From contig NZ_JARXYJ010000001.1 of assembly GCF_029894425.1 (NCBI RefSeq), positions 186,001 to 250,000 on the forward strand: a stretch of DNA of 64,000 nucleotides, written 5' to 3'. Made by a program: the position numbers and the translations under genes. Origin of the DNA: Streptomyces sp. SAI-127 (GTDB lineage Bacteria > Actinomycetota > Actinomycetes > Streptomycetales > Streptomycetaceae). The first letter of the stretch is position 1, and the number at the start of each line of letters is the position of its first letter. The notes under the pieces were generated by a model. That model ran no database searches and had not been told where the DNA came from. It was given only the letters and a program-made list of their open reading frames with translations. Positions 36,348-45,332 of this stretch are shown piece after piece.

Positions 36348-36763
36348 ACCTCACAACCCATCAGCTCCGGTGCAAGCGGCGGATGTCGAACGCTGGGCGG
36401 TGGACGCCGGTCCGCCCCGGCGGCGAACCGGCTACCCCTGCCCTGCCCCGCAGAAGCTTCGACTCCTCCCCGGCCCAAAGGCCGGGGTATCCAGGTAGGA
36501 CAGACCCGACAGCCCACCCCGACCACCGAAAAGGCCCTATCCCACACGCGAGTTCCGCCGCACCGTCCAGGCATCCTCCCCGCCCCCTGGCACGGCACCC
36601 ATCGTTGAGTCAACCCCCGAAGAATTTCGAGAGTTGACCACTTCGAGGTCGTAACACGATCACGATCCGGGCTTCTTGAGGCGTGTCCACGCACGCGCGG
36701 GTCGTTGGCGGTGCGCGCCCCGAAGGCGCGATGCCCTTCGGGGCGTGCGGCAGGGGTTCGGGT
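36348..36763. other. Mobile-element debris without an intact gene
   Basis: Holds a stable hairpin at 36468-36487 and, near 36640-36700 on the minus strand, a short sequence (TCGTAACACGATC, then a GGACACGCCTCAAGAAG-like tail) resembling the 3' end of the IS5-type transposase copies at 58.6 and 61.2 kb. No coding gene is supported. Confidence 0.4.
36468..36487. repeat. 8-bp-stem hairpin near the TnpB remnant
   Basis: CCCCGGCC-CAAA-GGCCGGGG forms a perfect 8-bp stem with a 4-nt loop. Such subterminal hairpins mark the ends of IS200/IS605 elements and are bound by TnpA. It lies 120 bp upstream of the TnpB fragment. It could alternatively be a plain terminator. Confidence 0.55.
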
Positions 36764-37513
36764 TCAGGCGTTGTAACCGCCGTGGGCGTCCAGCACCGCG
36801 CCCGTGACGTACGACGCGGCGGGGCTCGCCAGGAAGGCGATGGCCGCTGCGATTTCGTCAGGGTGCCCCATGCGTTGCAGGGACAGCGAGCTGACCAGGG
36901 CATTGAGGGTCTCGGGGTCCGGCGGTTGCATGCCGCCCTCCATCAGTCCGGCCTCTACGACGTTGGCCGTGATGTTGCGGGGCCCGAGGTCGCGTGCGAC
37001 GCCCATGGTGTACCTCTCGATCCCGGACTTGGTCGCCGAGTAGTCGGCAAGGCCGGGGGCTCCGACCCGGGAGCCCAGTCCGGAACTCACCGTGATGATG
37101 CGGCCGCCCGTGCGCAGCACTCGGGAGGCGGCCCGGATGACGGCGATCACGCCGAGGTAGTTGGTGGCGTGCATCCGGTCCAGTGCGGCGGTGTCGGCGT
37201 CCGGGTCGTCCACTGTGCCGGCCACGGAGATCGCCGCGTTGTTGACGAGGATGTCCAGACCGCCGAAGTGCGCGACCACGTCGTCGATCAGCGCCGGCGC
37301 CTGACTCGTGTCCGCCTGGTCGGACTGGAGAGCGACGGCCTTGACTCCCTTGCCGTGCACCTCGTCGACGACGGCCTGCGCCTGTGTCTCGGAGCTGACG
37401 TAGGTGAAGGCGACGTCGGCGCCCTGCTCGGCCAGCAGTCGTACGGTCGCGGCTCCCAGTCCGCGCGACCCCCCGGTGACCAGGGCGACTTTGCCCGTGA
37501 GTGGCTTGCTCAT
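36764..37513 (-). CDS. Short-chain dehydrogenase/reductase (FabG-like)
   Basis: 249 residues from ATG 37513. Cofactor motif VALVTGGSRGLGAATVRLLA, then DILVNNAAISVAG, catalytic Ser in ITVSSGLGSRVG, and Tyr/Lys in LADYSATKSGIERY. It ends SYVTGAVLDAHGGYNA. The residue after beta-strand 2 (TYVSS) suggests NADPH. It is divergent from an Rrf2 regulator and its promoter is covered by three operators. Substrate unknown. Confidence 0.93.
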   Translation of the reverse strand: MSKPLTGKVALVTGGSRGLGAATVRLLAEQGADVAFTYVSSETQAQAVVDEVHGKGVKAVALQSDQADTSQAPALIDDVVAHFGGLDILVNNAAISVAGTVDDPDADTAALDRMHATNYLGVIAVIRAASRVLRTGGRIITVSSGLGSRVGAPGLADYSATKSGIERYTMGVARDLGPRNITANVVEAGLMEGGMQPPDPETLNALVSSLSLQRMGHPDEIAAAIAFLASPAASYVTGAVLDAHGGYNA

Positions 37514-37544
37514 TCTTCTCACCTCGTTGATTGACCCTTTCCGG

Positions 37545-37628
37545 CTGTCGCAACGTTAATTGTTACGACAGGCTGTTGCAACATTCACTGTTACGACAAA
37601 GCTGTCGTAACATGAAGCGTTGCAGCCG
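37545..37628. promoter_or_regulatory. Three tandem 27-bp palindromic operators (Rrf2 type)
   Basis: Each site has the form CTGTYGYAAC-N7-GTTRCRACAG: site 1 at 37545-37571, site 2 at 37573-37599 and site 3 at 37602-37628. Centres are 28-29 bp apart. Site 3 is the least symmetrical and abuts the rrf2 ribosome site. Together they cover the whole gap between the SDR gene and rrf2. They are probably bound by the Rrf2 protein to repress both. Confidence 0.75.
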
Positions 37629-37641
37629 AGAGGAGGAGTCC

Positions 37642-38076
37642 ATGAGCGCCAACAGCAGGCTGACCATCGCCGCCCACGCGCTGGCCTGGATCGGCCTCTA
37701 CCAGCGCCAGGGCCATGAGGTCGCCACCTCCGAGCAGATCGCGACCAGCGCGAACACCAACCCAGTGGTGATCAGACGGCTGCTCGGCGAGCTGCGCAGG
37801 GCCGGGCTCGTGGACTCCCGGCGGGGCGCGGGCGCAGGCTGGTCGCTGGCACGCGAGCTGGAGTCGATGACCCTGCTCGACGTGTACGAGGCAGTGGAAC
37901 CCGGCCCGCTGTTCGCAATGCACCGCACCACCCCCGACCAGGAATGCGTGGTGGGTCACGGCATCCAGCCGGCAATGCAGAGCATTTACGAGGGCATCGA
38001 GGAGACCCTGAGACACGAGCTGGCCCGCGTCACGCTCGAGAACGTACTCCGGGACGTACTCGCGGCACCTCACTAG
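37642..38076 (+). CDS. Rrf2-family transcriptional regulator
   Basis: 144 residues from ATG 37642 with a strong AGGAGGAG site. The winged helix reads RLTIAAHALAWIGLYQ, TSEQIATSANTNPVVIRRLL and GELRRAGLVDSRRGAGAGWS, followed by LLDVYEAVEPGPLFAMHR. It has a single Cys (in DQECVVGH) rather than the three-Cys cluster of IscR/NsrR. It is closer to the YwnA/CymR side of the family and may sense a thiol or electrophile. It controls the divergent SDR gene. Confidence 0.92.
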   Translation: MSANSRLTIAAHALAWIGLYQRQGHEVATSEQIATSANTNPVVIRRLLGELRRAGLVDSRRGAGAGWSLARELESMTLLDVYEAVEPGPLFAMHRTTPDQECVVGHGIQPAMQSIYEGIEETLRHELARVTLENVLRDVLAAPH

Positions 38077-38186
38077 CCTCTCCGTTACGCCCTGACATCA
38101 CCAAGATCCCTGTCTGAACCCAAGCCGGCGAACAGCCTGGCATCCAGTCGCGCCGAAGACCGTTGCAGCATCAGCCGTTTCCTACG

Positions 38187-38276
38187 AACTCGTCACTTGA
38201 TCTTGTTGAAGTGCTCTGGTCCGGCGTGACCGATGTGGCGGCTCACATCGCGCAGTTCGATCAACGGTGTGGTCAT
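38187..38276 (-). pseudogene. Start of an ABC transporter ATPase cut by an IS5-type end
   Basis: From ATG 38276 behind GGGAGACGACC the frame reads MTTPLIELRDVSRHIG and then runs into DNA resembling the left end of the IS5 copy at 60361 (CTTGTTGAAGTGCTCTGG versus CTTGTTGAGGTGCCCTGG). The protein stops after 27 residues. It is a MacB/LolD-type ATPase start left behind by an IS-mediated deletion. Confidence 0.6.
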
Positions 38277-38746
38277 GGTCGTCTCCCTGATGGCCCCAAA
38301 TGGCCTGGTCGACGCTACGGGCGCCGCCGGGCATGTGCGTCCGCCGCGGGAGGCATTCCCCGTACCGCGTCGGGACGAGGCTGACCGCTGGCATCCCTGC
38401 GATGTAGTCCACGGATGTGGCCCGCCTGATCACCAGGTGGATGCCGCAAGGCCGCGACGACGGCGAGAATGAGCGGACGGTGAACGTGCCGATCAAGGAC
38501 CGACTGTGCGGACTGGCCGGGCAGATGGCGCACCCGACCGATCAGCTGCCACGGCCCACCCCTCGCAGCCGGGCATTCGACGTAGCGTTGGCTGTGAACC
38601 TCGCCGCCGACCGCATCCGCAACGTCACGATCATGATCCTGCTCGCGTGACCCGCCGCTCTGGCTCATGCGCCCCGCAGTTGAGCATTGTCATCAGTGGC
38701 TGGTCACCAGTAAGTTCGATCCGCCTTTGTTCGAGCGATGGGGAAT
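38277..38746. other. No supportable gene
   Basis: About 470 bp with open frames on both strands and no motif, start with ribosome site, or recognisable family. Probably the promoter region of the lost ABC genes and debris. Confidence 0.4.
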
Positions 38747-38854
38747 ATGGGGCCTGGGGTGGCACTGCTGGACACACTGGTGACAACAGCCGCTGGGGCG
38801 CTGTCCGCCACGATCGGGGTCCTGGTCGGGGGCATCGTTACGCACCGGGCCTGA
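38747..38854 (+). CDS. Possible 35-residue membrane peptide
   Basis: ATG 38747 opens a short frame, MGPGVALLDTLVTTAAGALS, continuing ATIGVLVGGIVTHRA before TGA. It would form one membrane helix with a short basic tail. The upstream GGGGA is close to the ATG. No homologue comes to mind. Low confidence; it could be chance. 38855-39120 holds nothing else. Confidence 0.3.
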   Translation: MGPGVALLDTLVTTAAGALSATIGVLVGGIVTHRA

Positions 38855-39120
38855 CGAGGCATGCCTCATGGGCACCGTCCAGGCGACGATCAGCCCCTCC
38901 GGCCACGGTCATATCTCCGAGATCGCCTGGGTGGCAGGGACCCCGTGGCAGGGCGGCTCAGCTGGGCTAACGACGGGATTCGCTGACCTGCGGAAACGTG
39001 GCTCGTGTTGTGTGGGGTTCCCGTGCTGAGGTGTGAAGGTTCCCGGTGAACTTCCGTCCGTCGGCGATGTGACTGAGCACGCTGGTTGGTCACTCTGAGC
39101 ATCCCAGTTGGCTGCAGAAG

Positions 39121-39501
39121 TCAGGGGGCGAACTGACGGCGGGCGGCCTCAATGTGACCGAGGTACCGGCGGGTCCAGCCGCACATCCCGTCGACTGTCG
39201 CTCGCAGAGACTGGCCCGGCTCAGTGAGGGTGTATTCGACCCGCGGTGGGACAGTGGGATGCACCGTGCGCTCGACCAGGCCGTTGCGCTCCAGCATGCG
39301 CAGGTTCTGGGTGAGCATCTTGTGGCTGATGCCCTCGATCTCGTTCCGCAGCTCGCTGAAGCGCAGAGTGCGATCACCGAGACCCTCGACGATCAGGAAC
39401 GCCCACTTGTTGGCGACGTCGGAGAAGATCTCCCGCGCCAACGAGCCCGCACGCGCAAGGTCTGCGTCCTCGGGCGAGCCCGTGAACTGCTTGGTCACCA
39501 T
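39121..39501 (-). CDS. HxlR-family transcriptional regulator
   Basis: 126 residues. The winged helix is VANKWAFLIVEGLGDRTLRF, SELRNEIEGISHKMLTQNLR, MLERNGLVERTVHPTVPPRV, EYTLTEPGQSLRATVDGM, a textbook HxlR. It is divergent from the RidA gene (144-bp gap) and probably controls it. Small CACT-N4-AGTG symmetry lies near 39515 in the gap. Inducers in this family are often aldehydes or quinones. Confidence 0.92.
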   Translation of the reverse strand: MVTKQFTGSPEDADLARAGSLAREIFSDVANKWAFLIVEGLGDRTLRFSELRNEIEGISHKMLTQNLRMLERNGLVERTVHPTVPPRVEYTLTEPGQSLRATVDGMCGWTRRYLGHIEAARRQFAP

Positions 39502-39645
39502 AAGGTTCTCCTGTCACTGAAAAGTGCGTTCTTCCACGTCAGCGACCACTCTCCTACAGTGCCTGAGTAACCACAAGAGACCAAAGAGTGTCTTGGGTGT
39601 CGCGGACGCGAGCCCACCGGCGCTCAGGACGAGGAGACAGGCAGC

Positions 39646-40053
39646 ATGGCCATCACGTTTGTTAACCCCAACGGATTGCCCAAGATCGACGTCTACCAGC
39701 AGGTGTCGATCGCATCCGGATCAAGGCTGGTCTTCATCGCCGGGCAGGTCGCATGGGACGCCGAGGGAGTCACGATCGGGGAAGGTGACCTCACCGCCCA
39801 GGTCGAGCAGAGCTATCTCAACGTCGGCACCGCCCTGGCCGAGATCGGCGGCTCCTTCGACGACGTGGCGAAGCTGACCTTCTACGTCGTCGACTGGACC
39901 CCCGACAAGATGCCCGCGCTCCTGGAAGGGATCTCCCGCGCAGCCGCGAAACTGGGGGTCACCCCGGCCCCGCCGACCACGCTGATAGGCGTTGCGGCAC
40001 TGGACGTCCCCGACCACCTGGTCGAGATCGAAGCCATCGCGATCCTCGACTGA
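39646..40053 (+). CDS. RidA-family protein (YjgF/YER057c/UK114)
   Basis: 135 residues from ATG 39646 with GAGGAGA upstream. The fold markers are VFIAGQVAWDAEGVTIGEGD, QVEQSYLNVGTALAEIGGSF and the C-terminal LVEIEAIAIL. RidA removes reactive enamine/imine intermediates. The usual catalytic Arg region is ATTLIGVAAL (here PPTTLIGVAALDVP), where the conserved Arg of canonical RidA is absent, so it may belong to an Rid1-7 subgroup with another role. Confidence 0.9.
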   Translation: MAITFVNPNGLPKIDVYQQVSIASGSRLVFIAGQVAWDAEGVTIGEGDLTAQVEQSYLNVGTALAEIGGSFDDVAKLTFYVVDWTPDKMPALLEGISRAAAKLGVTPAPPTTLIGVAALDVPDHLVEIEAIAILD

Positions 40054-40399
40054 AAAGATGTCGTTCGCTCATTGAGCGCCGAAGCGGTCTAAAACTGCCG
40101 ATCATCGTTGACACCTGGGTCTCCGATCACTACGGAGGCCCACATGCCGAAGTCCATATCCACCACCCCGCCGCTTGCCCGTGAGGACGAACGGCCTGGC
40201 TCGGGCAGGCGGACGGCCACCATCAAGACACCGAGGTAAGAGCCGGATTCTCCCAAGCGGTGTCAGTAATCAGACCGTTGTCCACTTCGTGTGGTCGGTG
40301 CCCCTCACACGCCAATTTTGCTGCGGACCGTGCACGCGGTCCGCAGCAAGATTGGGGTCGGTGTCCTGGTCGGTGGCGGGCCGGCTCACCGGCCGCATG
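40054..40399. other. Gap holding a hairpin terminator
   Basis: The only structured element is the inverted repeat at 40318-40349. A short open frame at 40144 (MPKSISTTPPLAREDERPGS) has no support. Confidence 0.4.
40318..40349 (-). terminator. 12-bp-stem hairpin after the F5/8C protein gene
   Basis: TTGCTGCGGACC-N8-GGTCCGCAGCAA is a perfect 12-bp stem, 50 bp beyond the minus-strand stop at 40400. Read in that direction it is followed by AAAATTGG, not a U tract. Streptomyces often uses such hairpins as terminators or mRNA-end stabilisers. Confidence 0.7.
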
Positions 40400-42949
40400 T
40401 CACGGGTACTGGGTGATCTTGGATGGGATGGTATCCGTGCCGGAGGTGGGCGCACCGGTGTCGTTGACGACGTGGGCGTACTGACCCTTGCCGCCCAGGG
40501 AGATCACCTGAATGCTGTGCAGCTTGATGCCGGACTTGACGGGCACCTGGAAGCCGTGACGCTGCACGATGGAGGGATCCGAGGTGTAGTTGCAGTAACT
40601 GCCCAGGCCCCAGGCCTCGTGGACGTTCACCGTGTCGGCGACCTTGTAAGCGGCATAACCGACGATGCCGTCGTGAGTGATGGCGGCGGCGTTGGGGGCG
40701 TCGTAGGCCTTCTCGTTCTGGAAGAAGATCGTGCGGCCCCGTTCGCCGTTCCACAACACGTCGTATTTGTTGAAGTGTTCGACGAACAGGCCGGTGGTCA
40801 GGACGTCATCGCCGTTCACCACCAGACCGTAGTCGGCGCGGTTGGTCTCCCAGCCGACGCCCTGGCCGTGGTCGGCGCGCCAGATCCAGGTGTGGTCGAT
40901 GACGACGTCGTCGCTGTTGACCACTACGGAGTTGGTCGCGAGACCGGGGCCCGCGCCGCCGATGCGGATGAACACATCCTGCATCGTGGTCGGGTTCGCG
41001 GAATGGTCCGCGCCCGCGCCGACGGGGCCGATCTGGAGCAGGGTGTCGGACCGGGTTGCGCCGGCGTCGATGAGGAATCCGGCGAGCCGGACGCCGTCGA
41101 CGTCCGCGACGTGCATGGCGTCGATGCCGCCGTCGGGCACCAGCGTGGCCAGGCCCAGCCCGAGCACCACGGTGTCGGGCCGGGTGACGTTGATCGTCTG
41201 GTCGAGGTGATAGACACCGGGGGTGAAGAGCAGGTTGAGGCCCTGAGCCAGTGCGGTGTTGATGGTGGCAGCCGTCGCGCCGGGCTTGACGAGGTAGAAC
41301 TGGCTGAGCGGGAGCGACGTTCCGGCATTGGCGGGCCAGGACACACCGCGGACGTTGGTGCGCTTGGCGGGGACGAAGACCTTGTAGTCGTTGCCGTCGA
41401 GGTAGAGGAACGGCTTCTCGCGGGAGATCGGAGTGGTGTCCAGCGTGGTGTACGGTCCGGTGTCGAAGTTGGTCGCGGGGGCACCCTGGACACCGGTGAA
41501 CGTCATGTTCCACACACCGTTGGTCCAGCCGCCGACTGAGCTGTCGCGGGTGTACCACTGCTGCTGCGAGTACGGGCCGACGGTACCGTCGATCTTGGAG
41601 TCGGCGATGTAGCCCCCGGAGGCCCAGCCGTAGCCGTTGGGCGCCAGGTTGAGGCCACCCTTGACGTGGATACGGCGGAAGGGCGCGGCCTGAGCCACAG
41701 CCCAGCGGTCGGTGCCGTTGGACGGAGTGATCGCGAGGTTCTCCGCCGAGCGCCAGAAGTTCTGCGTCGCGTTGCCGTTGAACCAGCCCGCGTCCACGGT
41801 GATGTCACCGTTGATCTGGGTGTCGTCGGGGTTCAGTCCGAGACCTGAGATCGAGGTGTAGAAGCCGAGTTGGGCGTTGATGCCGTTGTAGGTGCCCGGC
41901 TTGAGGAGGAACTGGTACCGCTCGGAGCCGAACTGTGCGGACTCCTGCTGGGTGAAGACCTGGTCGAACTTCTGCTGGAGGTTGGGCGTGGAGGGGTCGA
42001 CGACGATCACGTTCGGGCCGAGGTCGCCGCCGCCCTGGACCGGGCCTGAGGTGCCGCCGGAGGTGGTGTGGACGGCGACTTCCCAGAGCGAGTAGCCGTA
42101 GGCCGTTCCGCGAGCGGTTCCGAGAATGCGGACGTAGCGGCCCGTGCCGCTCACGTCGTAGGAGACGCGGCCTCCGGTCGCGCCGGCGACGGTCTTGAGG
42201 GTGTTCCAGTTCTGACCGTCGGTGGAAGCCTGGAGCTGGAAGTCTTTGCCGTATGCGGCTTCCCAGTTCAGGCCGATCTTGCAGATGTCCTGGGCCGAGC
42301 CCAGGTCGACGCGCAGCCACTGCGGGTCCGCGGCCTGGCTGGACCAGCGGGTGGAATCGTTGCCGTCGACTGCTGCGGATGCGGGGGTGCCGGCGTTCTC
42401 CGTCGAGGACGCTGAAGCGGTCTTTCCTTGTGCCGAGTCGGCGGTCGAGCAGCTGCCGGGCTGGGTTGTGCCGGGGGTCCCGAAAACCTGGAACTCCCAG
42501 AGCGAGTAACCCCATGGGGTGGCCCGGTGGATGCCCTGCATACGGACGTAGCGGCCCTGGCCCGAGACGGTGAGGGTGTCGGTGCCGCCGTCCCCTCCGG
42601 TAACGGTTCGAAGATCGGTCCAGGAGCCGCCGTCCGGCGAGACCTGGATCTTGTAGTCCGCGGCGTAGGCCGCCTCCCAGTTGAGGACGACCTGGCTGAT
42701 CGAGGCCGTGGCGCCGAGGTCGACCTGGAACCACTGGTCGTCGGTCGCGGCCGAGGACCAGCGGGTGCCTGTGTCCCCGTCAACCGCCGCGGCGGCGGGC
42801 GTTCCTGCGTTCTCCGTGGAGGACGATGCGGCCGTCCTGCCCTGGGACAGATTGGCGTCGGCCGCGAGGGCCGACGGTGGTGCGACGACAGGAAGGGCGA
42901 TGAGCGCCACCGTACTGGCGAGCGCGACACCGAGAGATCTGAGGCCCAT
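40400..42949 (-). CDS. Secreted protein with two F5/8 type C domains and a beta-helix-like catalytic part
   Basis: 849 residues from ATG 42949 with AGGGGAA upstream. A signal peptide ends after PPSALA. Two discoidin/CBM32-like domains follow (about 32-158 and 168-295), each with ENAGTPA, DQWFQVDLG or PQWLRVDLG, and GYSLWE. The rest (310-849) has pectate-lyase/beta-helix features such as YQFLLKPGTYNGINAQLGFY, LFTPGVYHLDQTINVTRPDT and DVVIDHTWIWRADHGQGVGW. The family is usually labelled coagulation factor 5/8 type domain protein; catalytic activity is not established. It is likely to bind and cut an extracellular polysaccharide. Confidence 0.85.
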   Translation of the reverse strand: MGLRSLGVALASTVALIALPVVAPPSALAADANLSQGRTAASSSTENAGTPAAAAVDGDTGTRWSSAATDDQWFQVDLGATASISQVVLNWEAAYAADYKIQVSPDGGSWTDLRTVTGGDGGTDTLTVSGQGRYVRMQGIHRATPWGYSLWEFQVFGTPGTTQPGSCSTADSAQGKTASASSTENAGTPASAAVDGNDSTRWSSQAADPQWLRVDLGSAQDICKIGLNWEAAYGKDFQLQASTDGQNWNTLKTVAGATGGRVSYDVSGTGRYVRILGTARGTAYGYSLWEVAVHTTSGGTSGPVQGGGDLGPNVIVVDPSTPNLQQKFDQVFTQQESAQFGSERYQFLLKPGTYNGINAQLGFYTSISGLGLNPDDTQINGDITVDAGWFNGNATQNFWRSAENLAITPSNGTDRWAVAQAAPFRRIHVKGGLNLAPNGYGWASGGYIADSKIDGTVGPYSQQQWYTRDSSVGGWTNGVWNMTFTGVQGAPATNFDTGPYTTLDTTPISREKPFLYLDGNDYKVFVPAKRTNVRGVSWPANAGTSLPLSQFYLVKPGATAATINTALAQGLNLLFTPGVYHLDQTINVTRPDTVVLGLGLATLVPDGGIDAMHVADVDGVRLAGFLIDAGATRSDTLLQIGPVGAGADHSANPTTMQDVFIRIGGAGPGLATNSVVVNSDDVVIDHTWIWRADHGQGVGWETNRADYGLVVNGDDVLTTGLFVEHFNKYDVLWNGERGRTIFFQNEKAYDAPNAAAITHDGIVGYAAYKVADTVNVHEAWGLGSYCNYTSDPSIVQRHGFQVPVKSGIKLHSIQVISLGGKGQYAHVVNDTGAPTSGTDTIPSKITQYP

Positions 42950-43367
42950 GCCATGTTCCCCTGGGGGTGGATGAAGGATGGTCACGAAAGGCCGTGCTGT
43001 GGCAGTCGTGCGGTGCGTGAGGTTGTGCAACATGCAACGAAGCTGTCTCACGGCTTAGTTCACGTCTTGATTTAAATGTTGACCTCAGCGTTCGGCAAGC
43101 CCTCGGACACCAGAATCCGTGCAACTTGTGCACACCGCAGACGGGTTGACCCGCCAGCAGCTTTCATCAGGTGACGCCGACCCCCTGTCAGTTTGAGGAG
43201 AAGCACTTCGCCGAGCGGTGCGAGGTCGATCCGGCTGACCATCGACAGCCTCCTCAGTTCGCCACATCCGCAGATGTGACCTCGCCCCGGAAACTGCGCA
43301 TCCACTCCGGCCAGGAAATGTCACGAAAGGACACTTCGCTACAAGACGCCCGCCCTCGCCGCAGCCG
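42950..43367. other. Promoter-bearing gap between two divergent genes
   Basis: About 420 bp between the F5/8C protein start and the phosphatase gene. The palindrome ATTTAAAT near 43071-43078, within TTGATTTAAATGTTGAC, is a possible regulator site. No gene is supported. Confidence 0.4.
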
Positions 43368-45332
43368 ATGCTGAGATGTGCCATGGAACGAGGCAGGCCC
43401 CAGACGCACCCCAGCATGATCCCCGTGGCCGAGGAGCCGTTTCGCGCATTGCTGGAGACAGCCCCCGACGCGATGGTCATCGTGGACGACACCGGCATCA
43501 TCCGCCTGGTCAATGCCCAGACCGAAGCCCTGTTCGGGCATCCCCGCAACGAACTGCTCGGCCGCCCCATCGAGATGCTGGTCCCCCAGCGCTTCCGCGC
43601 GCAGCACCCCGGCCACCGTCTGGGCTACTCAGCCAACCAGCAGGTCCGCCCCATGGGCGCCAACCTGGACCTGTACGGGCTGCGCCGGGACGGAGCCGAG
43701 TTCCCGGTCGAGATCAGTATCAGCCCGCTGCAGACCCCCGACGGACTGCTGATCTCCGCCGCCGTACGTGACGTCAGCGAACGCAAGGCCGCCGAAGCCC
43801 GCTTCCGCGCTCTGCTGGAAGCCGCCCCGGACGCCATCGTCATCGTGGACGACACGGGCACCATCCAGCTGGTCAACGCACAGACCGAAGCCCTCTTCGG
43901 CTACCGGCGCGAAGAACTCCTGGGACAGCCCGTGGAAATCCTGGTCCCCCAGCGGTTCCACGATCACCACCCCACCCACCGCCACGGCTACGTCGACAAC
44001 CGTCGTGTGCGTCCCATGGGCGCCGGGTTGGAGCTGTACGGGCTGCGCCGGAACGGGGCCGAGTTCCCGGTCGAGATCAGCCTCAGCCCGCTGGAGACCC
44101 CGGAGGGCACGCTGGTCTCCGCCGCCATCCGCGACGTCAGCGAACGCAAGAAGGCCGAGACCCAGCTTGCCGAACTCTACGAACAGCAGCGCCATGTCGC
44201 CTTGACCCTGCAGCGCAGCCTGATGGGCTCACCTGCCCCACTGCCCGGCATGGACACCTCCAGCCGCTACTTCCCCGCACGCCAGGGACCCGGCGTGGGC
44301 GGGGACTGGTTCGACCTGATCGCCTTGGGCGGCGGCCGCATGGGCGTCCTGATCGGCGATGTCATGGGCCGCGGCCTGGAGGCCGCCGCCGTCATGGGCC
44401 AGCTGCGCTCGGCCTCTCATGCCCTGGCCAAGACCGGCATGCCGCCCTGGCAGCTGATGCGGGCCCTGGACGCGGTCGTCAGCGAACTGCCCGACCAGCT
44501 CGTCACCTGCTGCTACCTGGTCCTGGACCCCGACGAGAGCGCTCTGACGGTGTGCTCGGCCGGTCATCTGCCGGTGCTGGTGGTGGATACCACCGGACAG
44601 GTCCGCAGGCTCCCGGTTGATGTCAGCGTGCCGCTGGGCGTGGGCGACGTGCCCCACCAGGAGACCCGGCTCACCGTGCCGCCGGCCTCGGTGCTTGCCC
44701 TCTACACCGACGGCCTGGTGGAAACCCCCACCAGCGACATCGAGTTGCAGATCGACGCCCTGGCCATCGCCCTGGAAAAGGCCGTCGCCGACACCGACTG
44801 CCTGGAGCGGGCCGCCAACTCCGTTCTCACCGCCCTGCTACCCGACCCCCAGGACTATAGCGACGACGTGACCCTGCTCCTGGCCCGCATCCCACCCGCT
44901 CCCGTGACCGCCGTGTCCGCACTCCTTCCCGCCCAGCCCATCAGCGTGCGGGAAGGGCGCCAATTCCTGCGCCACACGCTGCAGGACTGGCACTGCGAGG
45001 CTCTCACCGACACGGCTTGCCTGCTGGCCTCCGAGCTGCTGTCCAACTCGGTGCGCCACGCCTGCGATCCTCTGCGGCTGCGCCTGCGCCGGACCCGGGA
45101 CGAGCTCCACATCGAAGTCTGCGACGGGAGCCCGGTCCTGCCCCGCGCCAGGACCGCAGGCCCCGACGAGGAGTCGGGCCGCGGCCTGGCGCTGCTCGAC
45201 CAACTGGCCTCCACCTGGGGCACCCTGCTCGCCGAGGAAGGCAAAGCCGTGTGGTTCTCACTCCCCCTGCCCGGCCATCCTGACCGCCAGGGCGAGAGCA
45301 CGCCGGGAGACGCGAGCGGCTATCCGGGGTAA
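43368..45332 (+). CDS. PAS-PAS-SpoIIE phosphatase with C-terminal histidine-kinase-like ATPase
   Basis: 654 residues. PAS1 (about 22-125) and PAS2 (about 148-250) are near-copies: FRALLETAPDAMVIVDDTGI versus FRALLEAAPDAIVIVDDTGT. A PP2C/SpoIIE domain follows (SRYFPARQGPGVGGDWFDLI, GVLIGDVMGRGLEAAAVMGQ, ALYTDGLVETP), then a RsbW-type ATPase (LLASELLSNSVRHACDPLRL, SGRGLALLDQLASTWGTL). Such proteins both dephosphorylate anti-anti-sigma factors and act as anti-sigma kinases. A small ligand or redox cue is probably sensed by the PAS pair. The start could be ATG 43383. Confidence 0.92.
   Translation: MLRCAMERGRPQTHPSMIPVAEEPFRALLETAPDAMVIVDDTGIIRLVNAQTEALFGHPRNELLGRPIEMLVPQRFRAQHPGHRLGYSANQQVRPMGANLDLYGLRRDGAEFPVEISISPLQTPDGLLISAAVRDVSERKAAEARFRALLEAAPDAIVIVDDTGTIQLVNAQTEALFGYRREELLGQPVEILVPQRFHDHHPTHRHGYVDNRRVRPMGAGLELYGLRRNGAEFPVEISLSPLETPEGTLVSAAIRDVSERKKAETQLAELYEQQRHVALTLQRSLMGSPAPLPGMDTSSRYFPARQGPGVGGDWFDLIALGGGRMGVLIGDVMGRGLEAAAVMGQLRSASHALAKTGMPPWQLMRALDAVVSELPDQLVTCCYLVLDPDESALTVCSAGHLPVLVVDTTGQVRRLPVDVSVPLGVGDVPHQETRLTVPPASVLALYTDGLVETPTSDIELQIDALAIALEKAVADTDCLERAANSVLTALLPDPQDYSDDVTLLLARIPPAPVTAVSALLPAQPISVREGRQFLRHTLQDWHCEALTDTACLLASELLSNSVRHACDPLRLRLRRTRDELHIEVCDGSPVLPRARTAGPDEESGRGLALLDQLASTWGTLLAEEGKAVWFSLPLPGHPDRQGESTPGDASGYPG

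Noticed and set aside
36468..36487. CRISPR repeat or RNA-guided locus near the TnpB fragment
   Set aside because: Only one hairpin, no repeated spacer pattern, and TnpB is truncated.
40175..41539. A 454-residue plus-strand open frame
   Set aside because: Antisense shadow of the F5/8C protein; Val/Gly/Asp-rich without domains.
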